A DNA stretch of 36,725 bases, from NCBI GenBank assembly GCA_009781005.1, contig WQYX01000039.1, positions 1 to 36,725 on the forward strand, read 5' to 3'. This DNA comes from Polyangiaceae bacterium. Lineage in GTDB: Bacteria; Myxococcota_A; Polyangia; Polyangiales; Polyangiaceae. Positions within the stretch are counted from its first letter, which is position 1. Each line of letters opens with the position of its first letter. This document shows positions 31,025 to 36,725 of this stretch, in pieces. The position numbers and the translations under genes are program-made. The notes below the pieces were generated by a model. It worked only from the letters and a program-made list of their open reading frames with translations. It was not told the DNA's origin and ran no database searches.

Positions 31025-31179
31025 AGACATGCTCGTGCGGTGCCAAGTATCCACCGTCAAGGTGGAAGCGGCTGAAGAAGCTCCAAGACTGGGAGATGGC
31101 AGGCATGACTCTCGAGCTGCGGAATTGTTCTCGATGCCATTCTACGATGGCGCGAGAGAAAGAGGGGGTAACGCCGTGA
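31021..31179 (+). CDS. Short zinc-ribbon protein
   Basis: This 52-aa protein starts at GTG (MKTCSCGAKYPPSRWKRLKKLQ...) and has two Cys pairs: CSCG near the start and CSRC in LELRNCSRCHSTM. Small proteins of this form, with a helix between Cys knuckles and the LELRNC motif, are common in phage early or recombination operons; their role is unknown. An ATG 21 bases upstream also has a purine-rich leader, but the GTGA overlap with the preceding stop and the usual MKTC start favour this one. It overlaps the next gene as GTGA. Confidence 0.6.
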   Translation: MKTCSCGAKYPPSRWKRLKKLQDWEMAGMTLELRNCSRCHSTMAREKEGVTP

Positions 31180-31361
31180 CCGTCAACGAGGATGGCGGCG
31201 TGACCATCACGCTGGACGCGGGAGACAGGGCTCTAATTGAGGCGCTCTGCAAGCTGGTAAGAGAACGATACTGCGAAAGCCTCACCGGGGATGAGATGGT
31301 TTCCGCCGTATTGCGGCGGCATTGTGAACTCTTGACCGGGGGGAAAGAGCTGGCGATATGA
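31176..31361 (+). CDS. Small hypothetical protein
   Basis: This 61-aa protein begins MTVNEDGGVTITLDAGDRALIEALCKLV, a short beta strand pair and then helices (RERYCESLTGDEMVSAVLRRHCELLTG). No family was recognised. The GTG start follows AGAGGGGGTAACGCC and overlaps the preceding stop (GTGA); the end overlaps the next ATG (ATGA). Tight overlaps support reality. Confidence 0.55.
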   Translation: MTVNEDGGVTITLDAGDRALIEALCKLVRERYCESLTGDEMVSAVLRRHCELLTGGKELAI

Positions 31362-31552
31362 TCCGCCGGCTCGAAACCAACGAGAGAAATTCTCGCCTCT
31401 ATGCAGGATGGTGCATGTCCCTCGCGCAGGCTGGGACGAGTGTTCCGCGCATCGACGTCGACATGTTGATTCGCGTCTTCGAGCTCGGCGAGACGTGGGC
31501 GTGTTGCGCCCAGAAATGGGCGAAAAGGAAAGGTAGGAAGTCATGGGACTAG
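31358..31552 (+). CDS. Small hypothetical protein
   Basis: This 64-aa protein (MIRRLETNERNSRLYAGWCM...) is helical and ends in a basic stretch (CCAQKWAKRKGRKSWD). A short CC pair sits near the C-terminus. The ATG overlaps the preceding stop (ATGA) and the end overlaps the nuclease gene by ten bases. No known motif. It may be a partner of the nuclease, which is inference from coupling. Confidence 0.5.
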   Translation: MIRRLETNERNSRLYAGWCMSLAQAGTSVPRIDVDMLIRVFELGETWACCAQKWAKRKGRKSWD

Positions 31553-32580
31553 AGAGAAAAAAACTAAACGTACTCACGCATTCCAGCGTCGCGTGCTTTC
31601 GGCGCTGTCCGCGCGAGTACAAGTATCGCTACGTGATGCTGCGCCGAGTGCGTGCAGGAGACGAGGCGCCGGCGTTGAAGTTCGGCACTCTCATGCACGC
31701 GGCGATGGCGGAATGGTGGAAGCATCGGATAGGTGGTGCTGCGGGATGCGCTCTGGACATGGGCCTGCGCCCTCTCTGCGGACAGGGCGATCCGTACGAG
31801 CGCGCCAAGGCACAGGAGCTCCTCATTGCGTATGACGCGTATTGGGACGATTCGCCGCTGGGCACTCACCTGCACGTTATTGGTGTGCGAGTCGAGCAGG
31901 AATTCGCGGCGCCTATTCTATCCCCGCTCGGCAAGCCTTCTCTGCGTTATGTTTACGCCGGCAAGGTCGACGCGGTCGTGACCGCTCTTGTGCAACCCGA
32001 CCGACTCACGCAACTAGTCGTCGAGCATAAGACGACGAGTGAAGACCCGAGCCCAGAGACCCATTACTGGGAGATGGCGGCCGTGATGGATCCACAGGTC
32101 ACGGGATATCTCGACGCGTACCCCGGAGCCGAAATGCTCTACGATGTCATCCGCAAGGTAGATCTGCGGCCGGGGAAGGCCACCCCGGAAGACCGGCGCA
32201 AGTACCGCAAGGATGGCGGTCTCATCGCCTCGCAGCGTGCAGAAGATGAGACGCCAGAAGAGTATCAGGTGAGGGTGCGCGAGGAGATTAAGGGGCACCC
32301 CGAGAAGTATTTCCATCGAGGTAGGATCGTGAGGCTGTCTCGCGACTCGGCACAGCATCGAGCCGACCTATGGCTAACCTGTCTTCTCATCGATGACGCG
32401 TTGGAGGTGGATGGTTTCGTTCGCCACCCCCACTCATGTGTTCGTTATAGCAGGCTCTGCGAGTATTTCGACGTCTGCTCGGGACAGACATCAATCGACA
32501 GCGATGACCGATTCCGCACCGCGGATAGGCCGCACGAAGAGTTGAGTGCGGAGATAAGCGAGAAAGGAGAAGGCGCATGA
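31543..32580 (+). CDS. Cas4/AddB-like PD-(D/E)xK nuclease with Fe-S-type Cys
   Basis: This 345-aa protein has the RecB-like nuclease order: N-terminal HSSVACFRRCPREYKYRYV, FGTLMHAAMAEWW with the conserved His52, GKVDAVV with D143, VVEHKT with E161 and K163, then a C-terminal Cys set (C299, C306, C312) that with an N-terminal Cys (C18 or C22) can bind a 4Fe-4S cluster, as in AddB and Cas4. It would trim DNA ends for recombination. No helicase domain is attached. ATG with AGGA eight bases upstream. The next AAA ATPase and SSB-like genes suggest a recombination module. A defence function is not indicated by neighbours. Confidence 0.8.
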   Translation: MGLERKKLNVLTHSSVACFRRCPREYKYRYVMLRRVRAGDEAPALKFGTLMHAAMAEWWKHRIGGAAGCALDMGLRPLCGQGDPYERAKAQELLIAYDAYWDDSPLGTHLHVIGVRVEQEFAAPILSPLGKPSLRYVYAGKVDAVVTALVQPDRLTQLVVEHKTTSEDPSPETHYWEMAAVMDPQVTGYLDAYPGAEMLYDVIRKVDLRPGKATPEDRRKYRKDGGLIASQRAEDETPEEYQVRVREEIKGHPEKYFHRGRIVRLSRDSAQHRADLWLTCLLIDDALEVDGFVRHPHSCVRYSRLCEYFDVCSGQTSIDSDDRFRTADRPHEELSAEISEKGEGA

Positions 32581-32801
32581 AAGGCGAAGAATATCCCTCC
32601 GACGCCGAGATGTCGAAGGTAGAGGAATTGTTGAGCGGGACGGATGATCGCATAGGGTATATTCCTAGCGAATCTCCGGCCTACGACGAGCTTCACGCGG
32701 CAAGGCATGGATTGCAGTCCGCGCGCAAACATGCGCGACATGCGCGCAACATGATGTTTGCAGCGCGAGGAAGGCTGGGGGCGCGCTATGAAAACGCGTA
32801 A
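32577..32801 (+). CDS. Small helical protein
   Basis: This 74-aa protein (MKGEEYPSDAEMSKVEELLSG...) has an acidic N-terminus and a basic, His/Arg-rich helical C-terminus (DELHAARHGLQSARKHARHARNMMFAARGRL). ATG overlaps the nuclease stop (ATGA), and its end overlaps the ATPase start by 14 bases. No family was recognised. The basic helix could bind DNA. Confidence 0.5.
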   Translation: MKGEEYPSDAEMSKVEELLSGTDDRIGYIPSESPAYDELHAARHGLQSARKHARHARNMMFAARGRLGARYENA

Positions 32802-33768
32802 CACCTATGCGCCGGCCGAACGTCAGCGCATGCTGATATGCGGACCGCCCGGTGTCGGCAAGAGCACGCTCGCCGCGAGCTCGCCGAACCCCATCTTTTT
32901 GGCGGCGGAGAATGGGTTGCAGTACCTGCACGCGACAGCCTACGATCCTACCCCGCGGACGTACCACGACGTGCTCCGCGCGCTGCGAGAGATTGCGGAG
33001 GATTCCACGTTCGAGACCTTTGTTGTCGACACGCTCAATTGGGTGGAGCCCATAGTGTGGGCGCACGTCGGAACCCTCGGCAAAAAGATGGCCGTAGAAG
33101 ACTACGGCTACCAGGATGGCTACCGGATGGCGGCTCGAGAATTCCGGCCAATTCTCAAAGAGCTCGAGGCCATCAACGAGCGAAAGAACATCATCCTTCT
33201 CGCGCACGTACGAGTGCGGACGCGCAAGAATCCAGAGGGTGATGATTACGAGGCCATGGCCGTAAGCGTGCACGACTTGATTGGCGATCTCATCACGCAA
33301 TGGGTCAACGTGGTCGGCTACTTGACCACTGACGCAACAGTGGGCAAAGCCAAGGGAGACCGCGTCGCGAAAGCCACCGAGAGCGAGACGCGCATCTTGA
33401 GGATGCGTTCGCATCCTGCATACCCATCTAAGAGCAGACCTGATGCTCCGGAACGGATCGAGATTCCAAAGGATGGCGGATGGGATGCGATGATGCGGGC
33501 GCTCGGGAGCGAACTTCCAAAAGCGCCTCAGGGATCCACGTGTGAGGGTCCCGAGACGGAAAATGGGAGGATATATCGCGAGGCTCTCGAGATGCTCGCG
33601 GAACATCAGCGGGTAGCGAATCCAGAGTACAGGGGGTTTGTTGACCGGATGGCTCGATTTTTGGAGGCCCCTCAGAGCACGCTCTCTATTGAGCGGCTTC
33701 TTTCGGCAAAAGAGGCGTTATTCGACCCGGCCGCGTGGCTGGCAAAAGAAAGGACGGCACGACCATGA
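32788..33768 (+). CDS. AAA-type ATPase (AAA_24-like recombination protein)
   Basis: This 326-aa protein has Walker A GPPGVGKS (19-26) and a Walker-B-like FVVDTLNW (78-85) with D81. The region FVVDTLNWVEPIVWAHV and the later NIILLAHVRVRTRKNPEGDDYEAMAVSVHDLIGDLI are typical of phage RecA-like ATPases called AAA_24 (Pfam PF13479). These proteins probably assist annealing, strand exchange or repair in phage recombination. The start ATG at 32788 follows GGGGGCGCGCT and overlaps the prior gene. With the Cas4/AddB-like nuclease upstream and SSB-like protein downstream it forms a recombination cassette. Confidence 0.8.
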   Translation: MKTRNTYAPAERQRMLICGPPGVGKSTLAASSPNPIFLAAENGLQYLHATAYDPTPRTYHDVLRALREIAEDSTFETFVVDTLNWVEPIVWAHVGTLGKKMAVEDYGYQDGYRMAAREFRPILKELEAINERKNIILLAHVRVRTRKNPEGDDYEAMAVSVHDLIGDLITQWVNVVGYLTTDATVGKAKGDRVAKATESETRILRMRSHPAYPSKSRPDAPERIEIPKDGGWDAMMRALGSELPKAPQGSTCEGPETENGRIYREALEMLAEHQRVANPEYRGFVDRMARFLEAPQSTLSIERLLSAKEALFDPAAWLAKERTARP

Positions 33769-34217
33769 CTGACGATATCCTGCGAGACGGAGATAGGCTG
33801 GACGCGAGAGTCGTCCGCAACCGCGGGCTGCAATACAGCCAACTGAAAGGCACGCCATACATCCTGCTGGAGTTTGAAACGTCGAAGTCTCGGCGCATTA
33901 TTCCTTGCCGGCGTTGGTTGTCTGACGGCGCCATCGAGAACGCGATTCGCACCTTTCAGGCCTGCGGCTGGAAGGGCGAAAACGTCGACGAGCTCGCGAC
34001 CGGCGACCTCTGCGGGATGGATCGCAATGAGGTGTCGGTTACGGTGCGCGTGCAGGAATACCAGGGCAAGGAACAGCCCCCTGAGGTTGGGTTCGTCAAT
34101 CCCATTACGAGCCACGTAGAGATGACGCCGAACGAGTTGAAGAGGTTTGGCGAAAAACATCGTGGCTTGGTGCGGCGTTTACAAAAAGAGATGCCGGACG
34201 ACGAACTGCCTTTCTGA
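33765..34217 (+). CDS. SSB-like single-stranded-DNA-binding protein
   Basis: This 150-aa protein ends in DDELPF, like the DDxIPF/DDDxPF tip of SSB proteins that binds partner enzymes. The preceding part has beta strands (YILLEFETSKSRRIIPCRRWL, EVSVTVRVQEYQGKEQPPEVGFVNP) compatible with an OB fold. It probably coats ssDNA during replication and recombination. The ATG overlaps the ATPase stop (ATGA). The full OB fold is not certain from sequence, but both the C-terminal tip and the position after the ATPase support the call. A conserved small phage protein of other function is the alternative. Confidence 0.65.
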   Translation: MTDDILRDGDRLDARVVRNRGLQYSQLKGTPYILLEFETSKSRRIIPCRRWLSDGAIENAIRTFQACGWKGENVDELATGDLCGMDRNEVSVTVRVQEYQGKEQPPEVGFVNPITSHVEMTPNELKRFGEKHRGLVRRLQKEMPDDELPF

Positions 34218-34238
34218 CTTTTAGCGAAGGAGTCAGTT

Positions 34239-34472
34239 GTGGACAAACGTGCACCCGTGCAGGGAGAACGCTTAGCCGGATTGCTTCACATGGCACCAGG
34301 CACGATCGCTTGGGACGAGCACCTCGAAGTGTGGAATGCATACGCCGCGATGTTCGGTAAGAACCAGAGCGCGGAACGAATAGCTGAGCGTGGAGGATTT
34401 GGGCACTTCGAGGCGACAGCTTTGTTAGGTCGGCCTCTACGAACCTGGATCCAGAGTGCGAATCACGAGTAA
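34239..34472 (+). CDS. Small hypothetical protein
   Basis: This 77-aa protein starts at GTG with AAGGAG at 7 bases (MDKRAPVQGERLAGLLHMAPGTIAWDEHLEVWNAYAAMFG...). It is helical with aromatic residues (ERGGFGHFEATALLGRPLRTW). No family was recognised. It is the last gene before a 139-base non-coding stretch. A short adaptor or regulatory role is possible, but nothing in the sequence proves it. Confidence 0.55.
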   Translation: MDKRAPVQGERLAGLLHMAPGTIAWDEHLEVWNAYAAMFGKNQSAERIAERGGFGHFEATALLGRPLRTWIQSANHE

Positions 34473-34495
34473 ACACGCCAACGCGGCAGCGAATA

Positions 34496-34601
34496 GCGTG
34501 ACAGCCGGGAGAGACCGGCACTTGGGTCGCCAGGTTTGGCACCTGCCTGTTTCAATCCTTTCCGGGTAGGTGGTGGAGTTCGATTCTCCACCGACTCACG
34601 A
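34496..34601 (+). ncRNA. Structured non-coding segment with CRISPR-repeat-like and T-arm-like hairpins
   Basis: Bases 34473-34611 lack a gene, although neighbours are almost gapless. They can fold into three stems: GCCGG-GAGAGA-CCGGC (about 34504-34519), CACCTGCC (34540-34547) with GGTAGGTG (34565-34572; one wobble), and a perfect GGTGGAG-TTCGATT-CTCCACC (34572-34592), like a T-arm. The loop of the second contains GTTTCAATCC (34549-34558), a start shared by many CRISPR repeats. AGTTCGATTCT also occurs in the attachment core. Single copy only; no Cas genes. Function unknown. Confidence 0.35.
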
Positions 34602-34611
34602 GGAGACTGCC

Positions 34612-34926
34612 ATGAAATATCGGTGTTACATCGAAGCCCACGTAGACATTGACGCGAACAGTAAGGGTGAGGCCGAAAGGATGGTGATGCTTGGCCAAGG
34701 AAACGTCGAGGCTGACCTGAGTCAGGATCAGTTCCGGATAGTGTGTCGCGTCAAAGAGAAGATGCGGTCGTACGACGTCGCCGTAGCCGTGAAGGGTTAT
34801 GTTGTCGCGGAAAGTCTAGGTGATGCTGAAAGAAGGTTTTTCTGCGACGTCAAAGCGGCAATCGACTCTCGCGTTCCTTGCGCAGGCATGTCCACAGTGG
34901 AGATTGTGCGATGCGCTGCCAAGTAA
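34612..34926 (+). CDS. Small hypothetical protein
   Basis: This 104-aa protein (MKYRCYIEAHVDIDANSKGEAER...) has two halves of similar layout: a beta strand, then ANSKGEAERMV, and later a strand followed by AESLGDAERRFFCDV. This suggests a duplicated alpha/beta unit. No named family was recognised. The ATG follows GAGGAG at 7 bases. It overlaps the next gene by 16 bases. Function unknown. Confidence 0.6.
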   Translation: MKYRCYIEAHVDIDANSKGEAERMVMLGQGNVEADLSQDQFRIVCRVKEKMRSYDVAVAVKGYVVAESLGDAERRFFCDVKAAIDSRVPCAGMSTVEIVRCAAK

Positions 34927-35213
34927 GGAGCGGACCCAAGCAATGTGACCATGAGCAGGGCCACGAAGGAGAGCATGAGTGCGCGTCCAATTCCGTGGCC
35001 GATCCTCTTCCTCCGTCGAGCGATATTGTGCTGCTCCGGAAGCAACTGCTCCGGAGCGCAGAAACGTTGCATACCATCTTCAGGCGAGCCGACTATTGGA
35101 GAGAAGGGAGGAGCATAAAAGAGACGGAATCGGAGCTCCGCTACATAGCTCAGATTGCTGAGGCGGAATTCAGCAAAATCAAGAAGCTCTTCAACGATGG
35201 GTTGAAGCCGTGA
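34911..35213 (+). CDS. Small Cys/His protein with C-terminal helices
   Basis: This 100-aa protein begins MRCQVRSGPKQCDHEQGHEGEHECASN, a Cys/His set (CQ...C-H...GHEG-H-C) likely to bind zinc, followed by helices (DIVLLRKQLLRSAETLHTIFRRADYWREGRSIKETESEL). No ribosome site is evident; the start lies inside the preceding gene, so coupling is likely. The C-terminal helices may form a coiled coil. Its stop overlaps the next GTG. Function unknown. Confidence 0.55.
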   Translation: MRCQVRSGPKQCDHEQGHEGEHECASNSVADPLPPSSDIVLLRKQLLRSAETLHTIFRRADYWREGRSIKETESELRYIAQIAEAEFSKIKKLFNDGLKP

Positions 35214-35461
35214 ATCTCGCCCGAGGTATTAGGAGGGCAAGAGAGTGGCGCCAGCTATCTGCGCGGAGAGTGTCGATCCGCATGGGTCGAGACCCGAGCC
35301 TTATCTGCCAGTACGAGAGCGGGAGGAAGACCCCTTATCTGTCTTCCGTCAAGACCATCGCTGCAGCCATACCCGGCTGCAGTCTCTGGCGGATCCTTCT
35401 GCTGTCAGCGGACGAGGGAGAGCTGCTCGAGATTCAGCGACTTCTAAACGAAATAATATAA
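35210..35461 (+). CDS. XRE-family HTH regulator
   Basis: This 83-aa protein has a classical helix-turn-helix: IRRAREWRQLSARRVSIRMGRDPSLICQYESGRKTPYLSSVKTIAAAI (about 7-54), with a sequence that fits XRE/Cro-type proteins. A short C-terminal helix may allow dimerisation (DEGELLEIQRLLNEII). The GTG overlaps the previous stop (GTGA). It sits directly before the excisionase-like and integrase genes and may regulate them, though the CI/Cro switch lies elsewhere. Target sites are not visible. Confidence 0.7.
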   Translation: MNLARGIRRAREWRQLSARRVSIRMGRDPSLICQYESGRKTPYLSSVKTIAAAIPGCSLWRILLLSADEGELLEIQRLLNEII

Positions 35462-35463
35462 TT

Positions 35464-35835
35464 ATGACTCGTTATCTCCGCGCGAAAGACATCGCCGAGG
35501 ACCTCGGCGTTTCACTCGCGAGCGCATATCGCATCATGCGCGAGTGCACGCGACTGGTGGCCGGCAAGTCTGTGCGCGTGACCCATCAAGCATTTCACGC
35601 CTGGAAAGAGAGACACACGGAGGGCCCGTGCGAGACACCCTTTATTTGCGTGGCCGGATCTGGTGGTGCCTCGTCACCAACCCGAAAGGGGGTAGGAGCC
35701 TCCGCAGATCGACCCGCTGCCATGACCGAGTCGCTGCCCGCAAGCGGTGGCTCGAGCTCGAGCGCGCTGTCATCACGCAGGCCGATCGTCCCCCGGACTC
35801 GCCCACGCTTGCCTTCGTCCTCGACTGGCGCCTAA
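35464..35835 (+). CDS. Excisionase-like HTH protein; C-terminal part doubtful
   Basis: Translation gives 123 aa. Residues 1-50 (MTRYLRAKDIAEDLGVSLASAYRIM...) form a winged helix-turn-helix typical of excisionase/AlpA-like DNA-binding proteins. Residues 55-123 are Ser/Pro/Arg-rich low-complexity sequence that lies over the integrase start in another frame and may be an accidental readthrough, although no earlier stop exists in this frame. It lies between the XRE gene and integrase, standard for a recombination directionality factor. No ribosome site is seen; coupling to the preceding gene, two bases away, is likely. Confidence 0.6.
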   Translation: MTRYLRAKDIAEDLGVSLASAYRIMRECTRLVAGKSVRVTHQAFHAWKERHTEGPCETPFICVAGSGGASSPTRKGVGASADRPAAMTESLPASGGSSSSALSSRRPIVPRTRPRLPSSSTGA

Positions 35836-36686
35836 GCGAGCGCGAGACGGCCGGAAAGAAGCCGGGCACGCTCAGCATGTACGGACAGAAAGGGAGACAC
35901 CTCGTGCGCCTCCTTGGCGCCGATACGCTGCTCTCGGACATCGGCGCGCAGCAGATCGACCAGTTCGCTGCCGAGCGGCTGAAGGAGGGTGCCGCCAGAA
36001 CGACGGTCCACAAAGAGCTCGTCACGCTGAGGGGCGCGTTGAAACTCGCGCGCCGCTACCGGCAGTATCCCTACGCGCTCGACGAGGTGATGCCCGAGTT
36101 TGCGATCGAGTATGTGCCGAAGGAGCGCGCGCTGCCGCTGCACGAGATCGCGCTGTTGCTCGGGACACTGCCGGCCAAGCGCTCGGCGCTGGTCGGCTTG
36201 CTCATTGCGACGGCGGCCACGTACCCGAGCGAGATCGATCGGCTGCGCAAGACCGACATTGACCTCGTCGCGGGCTACGTCAGGCTGCGAGGGACAAAGC
36301 GCACGACGCGAGATCGCCGCGTGCCCATCGTGGACTTCGCACGCCCATGGGTTGAGCGCGCGGTGGCTTATATGCCGTTCGAGAGGTGGACCAACGTGAG
36401 GCGAGATCTGCATGTCGCCTGCAAGCGGGTCGAGATCGAAGCGTGCTCGCCGAACGACTTACGCCGCACGATGTTGACCCTCCTGCGAGCTCACGGCGTG
36501 GAGCCGTCGTTGCTCGCGGTGTTCGCTGGCCATGCCGACTCCCGGATGGTCGAGAGGGTCTACGGACGCCTCGCGCCCGAGCAGCTCGCGAAACTGCTCG
36601 AGCAAAGACTCGCGTTCACAACCAGTGCACAGAGAGCAAAAAAGATGGTAAAAACATCGAGAAAACGAACGAATGCAGCGGACTGA
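35628..36686 (+). CDS. int: Tyrosine integrase, catalytic set atypical
   Basis: This 352-aa protein begins with an arm-binding-like domain (LYLRGRIWWCLVTNPK...AARKRW), then a core-binding helical domain (about 58-150) and the catalytic domain. There K224, R279 (NDLRRT), H302 (GHADSRM) and nucleophile Y312 are recognisable. The first Arg is replaced by Y199 in ATYPSEI and the usual His before R279 is N276. It should carry out site-specific recombination at tRNA-Phe. I chose GTG at 35628 because GGAGGG lies upstream and the domain starts here. The last codons and stop are inside attR. Confidence 0.85.
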   Translation: MRDTLYLRGRIWWCLVTNPKGGRSLRRSTRCHDRVAARKRWLELERAVITQADRPPDSPTLAFVLDWRLSERETAGKKPGTLSMYGQKGRHLVRLLGADTLLSDIGAQQIDQFAAERLKEGAARTTVHKELVTLRGALKLARRYRQYPYALDEVMPEFAIEYVPKERALPLHEIALLLGTLPAKRSALVGLLIATAATYPSEIDRLRKTDIDLVAGYVRLRGTKRTTRDRRVPIVDFARPWVERAVAYMPFERWTNVRRDLHVACKRVEIEACSPNDLRRTMLTLLRAHGVEPSLLAVFAGHADSRMVERVYGRLAPEQLAKLLEQRLAFTTSAQRAKKMVKTSRKRTNAAD

Positions 36687-36725
36687 AAATCCGCGTGTCG
36701 ACAGTTCGATTCTGTCCCTGGGCAC
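36675..36725 (+). repeat. attR: attR, 51-bp attachment core
   Basis: This is an exact copy of bases 1-51. It overlaps the end of the integrase gene, giving the final codons GCA GCG GAC and the stop TGA. The 5' part of the tRNA is replaced by phage DNA here, so this copy is not a functional tRNA. Chromosomal DNA should continue at the next base. Confidence 0.95.

Larger units (their letters stand above)
1..36725. mobile_element. Complete integrated prophage of a short-tailed temperate phage
   Basis: Identical 51-base repeats close both ends, and the content between them is a full phage set: integrase, excisionase-like protein, CI/Cro-like switch, replication and recombination genes, terminase, portal, scaffold, capsid, tail nozzle, internal virion proteins, fibre and lysis genes. 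No transposase, host housekeeping gene or obvious disruption is visible, so the element looks intact and probably inducible. Short-tailed (podovirus) morphology is inferred from the 1031-aa nozzle-like protein, the Ala/Gln-rich ejection proteins, and the lack of tape-measure, sheath and tube genes. Confidence 0.95.

Noticed and set aside
32665-33606. A 313-aa minus-strand frame opposite the AAA ATPase
   Set aside because: The + strand gene has Walker motifs and coupled starts; the reverse frame has none.
34549-34558. CRISPR array
   Set aside because: Only one repeat-like unit; no spacers and no Cas proteins except a Cas4/AddB-like nuclease that fits recombination.
34473-34611. A complete tRNA gene
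   Set aside because: A T-arm-like hairpin is present but no consistent acceptor, D- and anticodon arms fold at proper distances, and the end reads CGA rather than CCA.

Overview
The window is one complete, tightly packed temperate phage genome integrated as a prophage. It starts and ends with the same 51-base sequence (1-51 and 36675-36725). That sequence is the 3' part of a tRNA-Phe(GAA) gene, so the repeats are attL and attR, and a tyrosine integrase gene runs into attR. The major capsid, scaffold, portal, terminase, internal virion protein and tail-nozzle genes, with no long tape-measure, tube or sheath gene, indicate a short-tailed phage with P22-like organisation. The sequence is GC-rich, the integrase carries a C-terminal motif (SPNDLRRT...DSRMVERVYG) that I associate with Myxococcota and other deltaproteobacterial elements, and there is a lipoprotein of the style common there. 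A myxobacterial or related host is my best guess, but this is inference.

Layout. 52-523: non-coding left end with two rho-independent terminators on the + strand and possibly a small structured RNA. 524-2027 (minus): lysis cassette (glucosaminidase-like endolysin, small helical protein, spanin-like membrane protein, holin-like protein, 53-aa ORF). 2027-14323 (minus): tail fibre with Ig-like and lectin-like domains, four internal virion or ejection proteins (two are paralogues), a 1031-aa tail nozzle and connector proteins. 14328-20773 (minus): small head protein, decoration-like protein, major capsid, scaffold, portal, small protein, TerL. 20760-23995 (minus): accessory genes between TerL and TerS (two Cys-rich proteins, a GNAT acetyltransferase, a possible ribbon-helix-helix protein, small ORFs). 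24004-24411 (minus): lipoprotein. 24435-24724: nine 10-bp iterons forming a candidate replication origin, overlapping the end of a helicase/initiator gene. 24654-29156 (minus): initiator helicase, VRR-NUC nuclease, SF2 helicase and small genes. 29153-29953: divergent Cro-like and CI-like regulators with shared operators. 30054-35461 (plus): early operon with small proteins, an Imm-5-like protein, zinc ribbons, Cas4/AddB-like nuclease, AAA ATPase, SSB-like protein and an XRE regulator. 35464-36686 (plus): excisionase-like HTH protein and integrase.

How it works together. The CI-like protein probably represses both the minus-strand lytic transcript (beginning with the Cro-like gene) and the plus-strand early operon; the same 9-base motif lies between the -35 and -10 elements of both inferred promoters. 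The early plus-strand genes and the minus-strand helicase/nuclease group supply recombination and replication functions, with the iteron region as the likely origin. Almost all minus-strand genes overlap by 1-14 bases (ATGA, GTGA, TAATG), so translation is extensively coupled.

Most notable for follow-up: the operator set, the iteron origin, an integrase lacking two usual catalytic residues, three candidate structured RNAs (235-518, 22437-22481, 34496-34601) and the truncated paralogue of a chaperone-tipped virion protein.
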